From Vibrio sp. qd031 (lineage in GTDB: Bacteria > Pseudomonadota > Gammaproteobacteria > Enterobacterales > Vibrionaceae), in contig NZ_JXQD01000024.1 in NCBI RefSeq assembly GCF_002100145.1, positions 374,094-438,093 of the forward strand: a stretch of DNA of 64,000 nucleotides, given 5' to 3'. Shown piece after piece: positions 27,836 to 35,512 of this stretch. Position 1 is the first letter of the stretch; every line of letters starts with the position of its first letter. The position numbers were made by a program, and so were the translations under genes. The notes under the pieces are model-generated. The model worked only from the letters and a program-made list of their open reading frames with translations, was not told where the DNA came from and searched no databases.

Positions 27836-27873
27836 CGCACATTTCAGCGTACAAGTGTTAGCTGAAATGTGCG
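27836..27873. promoter_or_regulatory. 13-base perfect inverted repeat before the hemolysin III gene
   Basis: CGCACATTTCAGC, 12 bases, GCTGAAATGTGCG is a perfect inverted repeat. No T-run follows, so it is not a standard terminator. It lies 33 bases before the hemolysin III start and could be an operator or a leader hairpin. Confidence 0.5.
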
Positions 27874-27927
27874 AGGTATGAGAGTTGGCAATTGAAGCTG
27901 CTTTGGCTCAATAAAGCATAGCTAACG

Positions 27928-28066
27928 TTATCGAAACTGCGGCATGAAATCGAGATTAACCTCGATGGTCTCATCTAAGGCGTTTTCTAACATCGTACCT
28001 GTCGTCACTAATGGATTAAGGATTAGTGCGCTGGTACTGTAACCCTGTAACGCTAACGGTAGTATT
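27928..28066 (-). other. Open fragment of about 46 codons, possible C-terminal gene remnant
   Basis: In the frame that overlaps the end of the AraC gene, codons read LPLALQGYSTSALILNPL, then TGTMLENALDETIEVNLDF and MPQFR before a stop at 27928. The composition looks like real protein, but there is no start codon or ribosome site. It may be the tail of a lost gene. I do not recognise it. Confidence 0.25.
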
Positions 28067-28961
28067 GTTGCTCTCGTTCAATATCGGTGTCATCTTCCGA
28101 TGGCCTTGTAGGCCCAAGATATTCAGAAGGCAAAGTGGCATCGTAGCTCTTTCGGTAAAGTGCAGGGCTTAATGCATAACGTTTTTTGAACAGTGTAGAA
28201 AAGTAAGCGGGGTCAGAGTAACCAACTTGCTCCGCAATGACCGACACCGGCATATCGGTACTGATCAATAAGTTCGCAGCTTTAGTTATCCTGACATCCA
28301 TCTGATAGGTTTTTGGACTCACCCCGTAAAGCATGATCCAAGAACGCCTAAAGCTTGAGTACGACAAGCCCATTTGCTCAGCCAGTGTCCAGAAATTTAA
28401 GGGTTGATGACAATCTTGCTTAATACTCATAGCAAGATCTCGAATGGAGCTGATCACTTTATCTTGATGGTCCACTTGCTTGGGCATTTTGGATGTCACT
28501 AGCAAGGTTTCACATAACTGCTCAATGACATCGGCAGGTTGGTTTGAGTCTATGGCGTCGGTGAGCGCGAGTATGCAATTTTCTACCGCGAAAAAGTTAT
28601 GAATAGGCCAAAACATCTCGTCGCTTTGCAAAATGTTTGACGACCTATAGCGACAGAGTTCATCGGGCTCATAGATAAAATAAAACTCTTCCCATTTACC
28701 GTTTTTTAACGGCCCGTACTGACAGTGGTCGCCGGGTTTTTGAACCAAAACACAGGGGGCTTTAACAAACACCCGCCGACCATTTATCTGATAATTGCCT
28801 TCACCCGAAATTAAAAACGAGAAGTTAAGCGTGGTGTTGTCATAGGTAAGAATGAATGGCTTGTTGGGGAAGTAGCCAAACTCGACCAGCCCTAAATTGC
28901 TAAGGTGACGACGCGCATTGGTAAGCACATGCAAAAAACCGTGGTTATACAGATAATTCAT
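28053..28961 (-). CDS. AraC-family transcriptional regulator
   Basis: The 302-residue product has an N-terminal cupin-like ligand-binding domain (FSFLISGEGNYQINGRR, VLVQKPGDHCQYGPL) and a C-terminal pair of helix-turn-helix motifs (LAEQMGLSYSSFRRSW; then VSVIAEQVGYSDPAYFSTLFKKRYALSPALYRK). The layout is that of sugar-responsive AraC proteins. It is divergent from a GH30 glycosidase gene and is the natural candidate for its activator. ATG at 28961 is preferred because GGTGAG is seven bases upstream; a GTG four codons earlier is the alternative. Confidence 0.9.
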   Translation of the reverse strand: MNYLYNHGFLHVLTNARRHLSNLGLVEFGYFPNKPFILTYDNTTLNFSFLISGEGNYQINGRRVFVKAPCVLVQKPGDHCQYGPLKNGKWEEFYFIYEPDELCRYRSSNILQSDEMFWPIHNFFAVENCILALTDAIDSNQPADVIEQLCETLLVTSKMPKQVDHQDKVISSIRDLAMSIKQDCHQPLNFWTLAEQMGLSYSSFRRSWIMLYGVSPKTYQMDVRITKAANLLISTDMPVSVIAEQVGYSDPAYFSTLFKKRYALSPALYRKSYDATLPSEYLGPTRPSEDDTDIEREQQYYR

Positions 28962-29206
28962 ATACTTTCTCACCCGTTTCTAAGCCGGATTTCCATTTTA
29001 GAACAGCTATTGCAATTAGGTTATTAATTCGCCACCTGACGATCCGAATATGTGACTGCTCACGCGCTATTGGGGTAGAACCGCTATAGACACGATCCCA
29101 GTCACATTGAACGATTTGTTAAAGTCGGTTGAACAGTTTCTCTATTAATTTGCCCACTTCTTCTGGTTAACATTCAGTTGTGCTTGGATTATTTGGAGAG
29201 ATGACC

Positions 29207-30532
29207 ATGAAATGGATATGTTCCACAGAACACAATAAGTGGCAACACAAAACTATTAACACAAGTCCTCCTCCTATCGAAGCAGACTGTCATCTGTTAT
29301 TAGGTGCTGGCCGAGACCAAGAAATGCTGGGCTTTGGTGGGTGCTTTAACGAATTGGGCCACATCGCGCTGCTTAAACTTAACCCAACCGATCAAGCGGA
29401 GCTTCAAAAGCTTCTATTCGATCCCAACTACGACGGTTTGCGCTTTAATTTCTGCCGCATGCCCATTGGTGCCAGCGATTATGCAGCGTCATGGTACAGC
29501 CACAATGAAGTGGCAGATGATTTCTCAATGGATTACTTTTCAGTAGACCGAGATGAAGAGCATCTACTGCCCTATATCCAGTGGGCAAAAGGCATGAATC
29601 CCGATTTAGAGCTGTTCGCCTCTCCTTGGAGTCCACCAACCTGGATGAAGTTTCCACAAGCGTACAATTATGGTCGTCTGAAAATGGAAGACGCCTACCT
29701 CACTGCTTACGCAGACTATTTTGTTCGGTTTATTGAAGAGTATCGACTTCGCAACATCAACATTGCGCAGATCCACGTGCAAAATGAGCCGATGTCTTCG
29801 CAGAAATTTCCTTCTTGCGTCGTGACAGGCGACGAGTTTGCGCGATTTATTGGCGACTACTTAGGTCCAGCCTTCGAACGCAATCATATTAACAGTGAAA
29901 TATGGCTTGGGACGCTTAACGGGCCCGAAATAGACGAACGTAAATTTTCTTCTAGCTATCACAACTACGCCAACACGGTATTACATGACGCCAATGCCTA
30001 TAAGTACATACGTGGCGTCAGTTACCAGTGGTGCGGAAAATATGCTATGAAGCCAACCCGCGACAGTTGGCCTGAGCTTAACCTCATTCAATCTGAAAAT
30101 GAGTGCGGCGATGGAGAGAACAGCTGGGAGTATGCGCGCTACGTCTTTGATCTTTTCCAACACTATCTCAGTTTAGGTGCTTATGCCTATGTCTACTGGA
30201 ACATGATTTTGGAAAAAGAAGGTGAAAGCACTTGGGGGTGGAAACAAAACTCTCTGGTTGTGGTGGACCAAGAAACACAGTCCTATGAGCTTTCCCACGA
30301 ATTTTACGTCATGAAGCACTTTTCACGTTACATTCAAAAAGGCGCTCATCGCATTGAGCACAGCGGCAGCTTTAGTGCTAGCAGTGTGGCATTTGAAAAC
30401 CCGGACGGCTCCATTGTCGCGGTAGTGTTTAATCCGCTTGCACGTGATATGACGCTTGAGCTCACCATCAAAGGCACAACAACTTGCTTTGAATTACCGG
30501 GTGACTCTATCAATACCCTAGTCTTTGAGTAA
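29207..30532 (+). CDS. Glycoside hydrolase family 30 enzyme (glucosylceramidase-like)
   Basis: The 441-residue protein is a retaining beta-glycosidase of the GH30 fold, a TIM barrel with a small beta-sandwich formed by both ends. The barrel carries MLGFGGCFNELG, RFNFCRMPIGASD and FASPWSPPTWMK. The likely acid/base is the Glu in HVQNEPMSSQKF and the nucleophile the first Glu in IQSENECGDG. The C-terminal sandwich has SVAFENPDGSIVAVVFN. No signal peptide is seen, so it is probably cytoplasmic and acts on imported oligosaccharides. ATG at 29207 has GGAGAG six bases upstream. The exact bond cleaved (beta-glucosyl, beta-1,6 or other) is not deducible. The divergent AraC gene is probably its regulator. 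Confidence 0.9.
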   Translation: MKWICSTEHNKWQHKTINTSPPPIEADCHLLLGAGRDQEMLGFGGCFNELGHIALLKLNPTDQAELQKLLFDPNYDGLRFNFCRMPIGASDYAASWYSHNEVADDFSMDYFSVDRDEEHLLPYIQWAKGMNPDLELFASPWSPPTWMKFPQAYNYGRLKMEDAYLTAYADYFVRFIEEYRLRNINIAQIHVQNEPMSSQKFPSCVVTGDEFARFIGDYLGPAFERNHINSEIWLGTLNGPEIDERKFSSSYHNYANTVLHDANAYKYIRGVSYQWCGKYAMKPTRDSWPELNLIQSENECGDGENSWEYARYVFDLFQHYLSLGAYAYVYWNMILEKEGESTWGWKQNSLVVVDQETQSYELSHEFYVMKHFSRYIQKGAHRIEHSGSFSASSVAFENPDGSIVAVVFNPLARDMTLELTIKGTTTCFELPGDSINTLVFE

Positions 30533-30640
30533 GCGGACATTATTTCCAGTGTTGATGGTTAAGCATTCACCAAATCAGTCACTTGGCTAAAATTACGCTA
30601 TATTGACATGAGTACCCCACTGCAAACTGGAGAAACGACA

Positions 30641-31087
30641 ATGCAACTTGCCCAACTCAATGTAGCCTTAGCCAAATACAACTTAGAGGCGCCTGAAATC
30701 GCTGACTTTGTCGATAATCTGGATACCGTGAATGCAATTGCTGAGGCCAGTGATGGGTTTGTGTGGCGTTTAAAAGATGAATCAGGCGATGCCACTAATA
30801 TACTGCTGTTTGACGACCCCAAAATGATCGTGAACTTATCGGTTTGGGAAAATGTAGAGTCGCTTAAAAACTTTATGTTTCGTACTCATCATCGCGACTT
30901 TATGCGCCGTAAAAGTGAATGGTTTCACCCACTCCCTGAAGATACTTACGTATTGTGGTGGGTGGAAACTGGTCATATCCCAAGCGCTCAAGAAGCACTT
31001 GCGAAACTGACCTATTTACGCGCCAATGGAGACTCACCTCAAGCGTTCAGCTTTAAAAGCAATTTTACACCCGAAGATTTAATGTAA
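30641..31087 (+). CDS. DUF3291-family protein
   Basis: The 148-residue protein matches the DUF3291 family: MQLAQLNVALAKY at the start, FVDNLDTVNAIAEASDGFVWRL (about residues 26-50), then VNLSVWENVESLKNFMFR with THHRDFMRRKSEWF, and VLWWVETGHIPS. The fold is probably of the dimeric ferredoxin-like type related to monooxygenases such as YdhR, but no function is established. ATG at 30641 follows GGAG at good spacing; an upstream in-frame ATG at 30608 lacks one. It is a single gene, convergent with the TRAP transporter. Confidence 0.85.
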   Translation: MQLAQLNVALAKYNLEAPEIADFVDNLDTVNAIAEASDGFVWRLKDESGDATNILLFDDPKMIVNLSVWENVESLKNFMFRTHHRDFMRRKSEWFHPLPEDTYVLWWVETGHIPSAQEALAKLTYLRANGDSPQAFSFKSNFTPEDLM

Positions 31088-31158
31088 GTACTCACTTTCA
31101 TCTTAGTGCTAAATAATATGTAAAATCTAGTTCCAAGTAATGATAAGGCAGCGTGTCG

Positions 31159-33273
31159 CTATGCTGCCGCTTGCGACAACTTATACCCCCGAGACGTATA
31201 GGCAAATATTGCCATAAAGACCGCTGCTGCAATCACTCTCACAATAAGTGACATATCTGGCCAAACTAATGCAAGCCCTGCCACCAATAACACCGCTCTA
31301 AGCGCAATATTCAGCTCGTACTCTAAGTAGCCCTCTATAGCAGCCACAAAACAGTAAGTGCCGATAATGGCAAATACACCTGTAACAATCACCGTTTGTA
31401 CATTCCAGTCCACCAAACCGCAGTAAGCAATGAGTAGCGGAACCAAATACAAGCCTTTTGCGATTTTCCACGCCATAAGACCGGTGCGCATGGGGGGAGT
31501 TTTTGCAATGGTCGCTGCTGCGAACGCCGTCAAACAGACCGGTGGCGTGACATTACTGTCTTGGGATAACCAAAAAATAATCAGGTGTGCAGCCAATAGG
31601 GCCAATGCAATCGATTCAGCGCCTAGGCTCTGCTCGAGTAGCATGGTTTTGAAGTCCGCAGGCACCAGACCCAGTAGCGCAATGGCATCAACTTCCGACA
31701 TCGGGCTTGCCAGTAACGCGAGTTTATCGGGTGCAACCAACATAAAAATGGCTTTTGCGTCTTCAGGTAACGTGCCACTGACCAGCAGCTCTATCAGTTG
31801 ATGTTCTGCAATCAACTTGTACAGCGCAGGGGCCGACAGCGTGCCTAAGACAATGTAGGCAGCCGTAACCGGCAGCCCCATACCCAAAATGAGTGATGCA
31901 GCGGCAATTAAAAGCAGCATGAGTAGCAGCTCACCTTGCGCCCACCCTTCAATCATCAATGAAAAGGTATTGCCAATACCAGTGGTACTGATGACATTCA
32001 CCACCAACCCAATTCCGACTAACAATATCGCCGTGGTGGCCATATTCTTAGAGCCTTGTGCCATTGCTTCGACCACTTCTTTGAGGCCCATTTTGTAATC
32101 TTTAGAAAACCATGAAGCGACCACGACCGATATGATGGACAAACCGGCGGCATAAGTTGGAGTAAAGCCTTGGATCAACAGTGTCACGAGCACTACCAGC
32201 GGAATTAGGTTATGCCACCCTGAAATCAACACCTTACTGAGAGACTGCTCCGATACATCAATTTTTTGTACGCCACTGCGCTTGGCCTCGATGCGCACAA
32301 AGAACGCAACCGACAAGAAGTAAATCAGCGCCGGCATAAACGACACCGCAATGATATCGACATACGGAATTTGCGTATAGGAGGCCATAATAAAGGCTCC
32401 TGCCCCCATCACGGGTGGCATTAACTGCCCACCGGTTGAAGCGGCAGCTTCCACGCCGGCTGCAAATCGCGAAGGAAATCCTGCTTTTTGCATTAACGGA
32501 ATGCTAATAACCCCCGTGGAAACGGTATTTGCCACACTAGAACCTGACACTGACCCCATTAATCCTGAGCCGATCACCGCGATAAATCCGGGGCCACCGA
32601 TGATCTTCCCAGCAGCGGCGCGCGACACTTTAATGATGTAGTCACCCACGCCCGATTTCACCAAAAATGCACCAAACAGTATGAACATGAATACAAAGCT
32701 CCAACTGATCCGCGCAATTGGGCCAAACATCCCTTCTGATGAATAAAAACTGCGGTAAAGTAAAGTTTCAAGACTCAAACCAGGGAAATGAAATATGCCT
32801 GTCGCCCATTTCCCCCAAAGCACCACATAGCTCAAACAGATAACGATCAGCACTGGAATAAACCAGCCCATTGTTCGACGAATTAATTCAATCACTATGG
32901 CAATGGCCAGTACTGCAAACACCCAATCGCTGGTAACAAAAGAAACGCCCCGCGCATACAAAGCGTCTTCCGCTAGGGGGACATAAATCATGCAGGCGAT
33001 GGCTGCTAGGGCAATAGCACAATCCAGTATTAGCGCTTTTCGACTGTTTTTTAACGAAGGATGAGCGGGATACCAAAGCGCGCACATCACTGCAAAACCG
33101 GCAAAATGCACCACCGAAATGTACAGCTCATTAAGCGTCGAGAAAGTATTAAACCAAATATGGGTGACGGCTAAAAGCACACCAAGTAGAGCAATAGCAC
33201 GGTTAATCCATGGAAAGTCGGTACGGGTTGGTAGCTCAAACTGCTGCAGTTTTTCATTAATGGATTCACTCAT
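31159..33273 (-). CDS. TRAP transporter fused permease (TAXI type, 4TM + 12TM)
   Basis: The 704-residue inner-membrane protein fuses the small DctQ-like and large DctM-like subunits of a TRAP transporter, the arrangement used with TAXI-type binding proteins. Landmarks are GSGLMGSVSGSSVANTVSTG and PPVMGAGAFIMASY in the first half, LILGMGLPVTAAYIVLGT in the second, and NVTPPVCLTAFAAA. Transport is driven by an ion gradient, usually Na+. The substrate is unknown; TAXI systems include glutamate and other organic acid carriers. It is downstream of its binding-protein gene, separated by 124 bases that contain a hairpin. Confidence 0.93.
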   Translation of the reverse strand: MSESINEKLQQFELPTRTDFPWINRAIALLGVLLAVTHIWFNTFSTLNELYISVVHFAGFAVMCALWYPAHPSLKNSRKALILDCAIALAAIACMIYVPLAEDALYARGVSFVTSDWVFAVLAIAIVIELIRRTMGWFIPVLIVICLSYVVLWGKWATGIFHFPGLSLETLLYRSFYSSEGMFGPIARISWSFVFMFILFGAFLVKSGVGDYIIKVSRAAAGKIIGGPGFIAVIGSGLMGSVSGSSVANTVSTGVISIPLMQKAGFPSRFAAGVEAAASTGGQLMPPVMGAGAFIMASYTQIPYVDIIAVSFMPALIYFLSVAFFVRIEAKRSGVQKIDVSEQSLSKVLISGWHNLIPLVVLVTLLIQGFTPTYAAGLSIISVVVASWFSKDYKMGLKEVVEAMAQGSKNMATTAILLVGIGLVVNVISTTGIGNTFSLMIEGWAQGELLLMLLLIAAASLILGMGLPVTAAYIVLGTLSAPALYKLIAEHQLIELLVSGTLPEDAKAIFMLVAPDKLALLASPMSEVDAIALLGLVPADFKTMLLEQSLGAESIALALLAAHLIIFWLSQDSNVTPPVCLTAFAAATIAKTPPMRTGLMAWKIAKGLYLVPLLIAYCGLVDWNVQTVIVTGVFAIIGTYCFVAAIEGYLEYELNIALRAVLLVAGLALVWPDMSLIVRVIAAAVFMAIFAYTSRGYKLSQAAA

Positions 33274-33352
33274 TCCTTTGCCTTGACGTTGGTTATTTTG
33301 GGATTGGGACTTTTTTCGTTGTTGGCGCTCTGTTTACGCTCTTAGCCCAAAT

Positions 33353-33381
33353 GAAAAGGGTCTGCTATTCCTTGCAGACCC
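33353..33381 (-). terminator. Intergenic hairpin between TAXI binding protein and permease genes
   Basis: On the minus strand GGGTCTGC and GCAGACCC form a perfect 8-base stem around an 8-base loop, followed by TTTTC. It lies just after the binding-protein stop codon. It probably stops part of the transcripts so that the binding protein is made in excess over the permease. Confidence 0.65.
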
Positions 33382-33397
33382 ATTCTCCGGATTGGTA

Positions 33398-34402
33398 TTA
33401 CTTACCTTTTAGTTCAGTAGGAACCGAAATCCCCACTTCTTCGTAATAGCGCACAGCCCCAGGGTGCAGAGGCAATGGCAAACCTGCGATGGCTTTTTCT
33501 AGCGCCATAGCTTTGGTTGCTTTATGAATACCTTGTAAGAAAGCTAGGTTTTCATAAACCGCTTTGGTGAGCTGATAAACGTCTTCTTCGGTTACGTCGT
33601 GACGCACGGCAAGAAAGTTAGGCTGAGCAATAGTGGTGATTGGCTCAGACACGTTAGGATAGGTATTAGCCGGAATTTCGTATTTGGTCCATAGATTGTA
33701 GTTACCGTTAGCTTGTTTAATTTGCTCATCGGTAAACGACAGGATCGTAATCTCGTCGCCCATCGCAGCAAACGCTTGAGTCACCGCACCCACTGGCACA
33801 CCCGCTGGTGTATTCATTCCGTCGATGGTGCCGTTTTGCATGGCACTGGCACTGCCGCCGTACCCCATATGCGCTAAATTGAACCCTTCAGGATCCACGC
33901 CAAGTCCTTTCATAATCTGGCGGCCAGAATTTTCTGTACCTGAGTTCTTCTTACCAATAGAGAATTTTTTACCTTCTAAGGCAGCCAAGTCACTCACGGT
34001 ACCGGTAGTGACATAATCGCTTTTTACAATCAGGTGCTCAACGTTTTGCCACAACATCGATACCGAGCGAAGATCAGTTTGAGGCTCGGAATATGGGCCC
34101 TCACCGTTAGCCGCCCATGCACCATAAAGCCCTTGTAAGATCGCAAATTGAGCCTGATTTTCATTCAGTAGCTTTACGTTCTCACCCGAGCCAGCAGAGC
34201 TAATGGCTGACAAAGAGAACTTGTACTGCGGGGTCAGTTTCACTTTACTTAGGGTTGCCAACGCCACACCAACGGGATAGTAAGTTCCCCCTGTTGAAGC
34301 GGTAGCCAATATGTAACTGCGATCTTCTGCATGTGCCAATTGCGCGGTACTCATACACGCCAGTGCAACTGCCAATCCTTTTGCAAGGGATTTGATGGTC
34401 AT
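33398..34402 (-). CDS. TAXI-family TRAP transporter solute-binding protein
   Basis: The 334-residue periplasmic protein has a Sec signal peptide ending at AQLAHA. The mature chain begins EDRSYILATASTGGTYYPVG, the hallmark TAXI start with the TGGTYYP ligand loop. Later landmarks are GSGENVKLLNENQAQFAILQG and KKFSIGKKNSGTENSGRQIM. It captures the solute for the fused TRAP permease downstream. ATG at 34402 is preferred to the one at 34414 because GGAGAA is correctly spaced before it. Expression relative to the permease is probably raised by the hairpin at 33353-33381. Confidence 0.93.
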   Translation of the reverse strand: MTIKSLAKGLAVALACMSTAQLAHAEDRSYILATASTGGTYYPVGVALATLSKVKLTPQYKFSLSAISSAGSGENVKLLNENQAQFAILQGLYGAWAANGEGPYSEPQTDLRSVSMLWQNVEHLIVKSDYVTTGTVSDLAALEGKKFSIGKKNSGTENSGRQIMKGLGVDPEGFNLAHMGYGGSASAMQNGTIDGMNTPAGVPVGAVTQAFAAMGDEITILSFTDEQIKQANGNYNLWTKYEIPANTYPNVSEPITTIAQPNFLAVRHDVTEEDVYQLTKAVYENLAFLQGIHKATKAMALEKAIAGLPLPLHPGAVRYYEEVGISVPTELKGK

Positions 34403-34564
34403 GATCTTCTCCATGTCACTAAAAGTTAATTAATTGTAAAAATTATTAATAATTATTCGTATTAGCCTTTGGTCTATGCTTTTGCTCATTCTCATAAAAA
34501 ATACACTCGCCACTGTACCTTTTGATGGATATGATGACGTTTTCGGGTCAAATCAGAGGACGTT

Positions 34565-35188
34565 ATGGTCGATAAGGACATTCACCAAGACGGCGACGCT
34601 AGTCAGTCGCGTCATAAACAGCGCCAACAAAAGCTTAAGCAACACGTCGACGAGAAAATCGATGCCGCCCAGCAAGAAAAGGGGCTGTTATTGGTGATCA
34701 CCGGCAACGGCAAAGGTAAAACTACGGCAGGGTTTGGCACCGTAGCACGTGCGGTAGGACACGGACAGCAATGTGGTGTGGCCCAGTTTATTAAAGGCAC
34801 TTGGGATAATGGTGAGAAGAATCTACTTGAACAACTCGGAGTAGAGTTTCATGTGATGGCCACTGGGTTTACCTGGGAAACACAAGATAAAGAAGCAGAT
34901 ACTCGCGCCGCATTAGAAGTGTGGGAGCAGTGTGAAGCGATGTTGTCTAATCCAAGTCTGGATGTGGTGCTGCTTGACGAGTTGACCTATATGGTTGCCT
35001 ATGGCTATGTCGAACTCGACCGAGTGACTCGAGCGCTATCGCAAAGACCTGCTGAACAAAGCGTTATTATTACTGGACGTGCTGCTCACCGCACGCTTAT
35101 AGAAATGGCCGATACGGTGTCTGAAGTAAAAAACGTGAAGCATGCGTTTGAATCTGGGATTAAAGCCCGTAAAGGCGTTGATTGGTAA
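34565..35188 (+). CDS. cobO: Cob(I)alamin adenosyltransferase (CobO/BtuR type)
   Basis: The 207-residue cytoplasmic enzyme moves the adenosyl group of ATP onto cob(I)alamin to make adenosylcobalamin. The P-loop is GNGKGKTT at residues 47-54, followed by GVAQFIKGTWDNGEKN, VVLLDELTYMVAYGY and ITGRAAHRTLIEMAD, all typical of the CobA/CobO/BtuR family rather than PduO. GAGGA lies before the ATG. It stands alone, with no other cobalamin genes nearby, suggesting use of scavenged B12. I saw no B12 riboswitch in the 150 bases upstream. Confidence 0.95.
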   Translation: MVDKDIHQDGDASQSRHKQRQQKLKQHVDEKIDAAQQEKGLLLVITGNGKGKTTAGFGTVARAVGHGQQCGVAQFIKGTWDNGEKNLLEQLGVEFHVMATGFTWETQDKEADTRAALEVWEQCEAMLSNPSLDVVLLDELTYMVAYGYVELDRVTRALSQRPAEQSVIITGRAAHRTLIEMADTVSEVKNVKHAFESGIKARKGVDW

Positions 35189-35205
35189 GGCACCAGTACA
35201 ATATC

Positions 35206-35238
35206 GAATTGGCTGTGTATCTAGCCAATTCTATTTTT
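35206..35238 (+). terminator. Terminator after cobO
   Basis: GAATTGGCT and AGCCAATTC pair perfectly around an 8-base loop, followed by TATTTTT. It overlaps the stop codon of the small minus-strand frame at 35231-35323. Confidence 0.8.
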
Positions 35239-35323
35239 GGGTTGGGCTAATCATTACGTACAAAAACAGAATGGTGCACACCCCAAATATGACAAGTGAT
35301 GTATCAATGATTGGACCAAACAT
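35231..35323 (-). CDS. Candidate 30-residue single-span membrane protein
   Basis: ATG at 35323 is preceded by GAAGGAG at seven bases, a strong ribosome site. The frame codes for 30 residues: a polar start (MFGPIIDTS), one hydrophobic segment (LVIFGVCTILFLYVMI) and a short tail (SPTQK). The size and make-up are those of small inner-membrane proteins. I do not recognise the family. It is convergent with cobO and lies upstream of the minus-strand asmA-like gene, but no promoter was identified. No other gene occupies 35239-35512. Confidence 0.5.
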   Translation of the reverse strand: MFGPIIDTSLVIFGVCTILFLYVMISPTQK

Positions 35324-35512
35324 CTCACGCTCCTTCTATGTCGTAGATTAATAGCAATTATTGCCTTTAAATCTTAGCCCATCGCAGCCTAAAGCCAAAC
35401 GTTTACCCTCTGTGAGGGTAACAACAGCAGAGTTAATTGCCCTTTAATGGCAGGTTAACTCTACTGCATGCGTCACTGGATACGCAAGATTTACGTTTTT
35501 CAATGCAAAATG

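Noticed and set aside
34415..34564. B12 riboswitch before the cobalamin adenosyltransferase gene
   Set aside because: The 150-base interval shows none of the conserved B12-box sequence and is too short for a typical element together with two divergent promoters.
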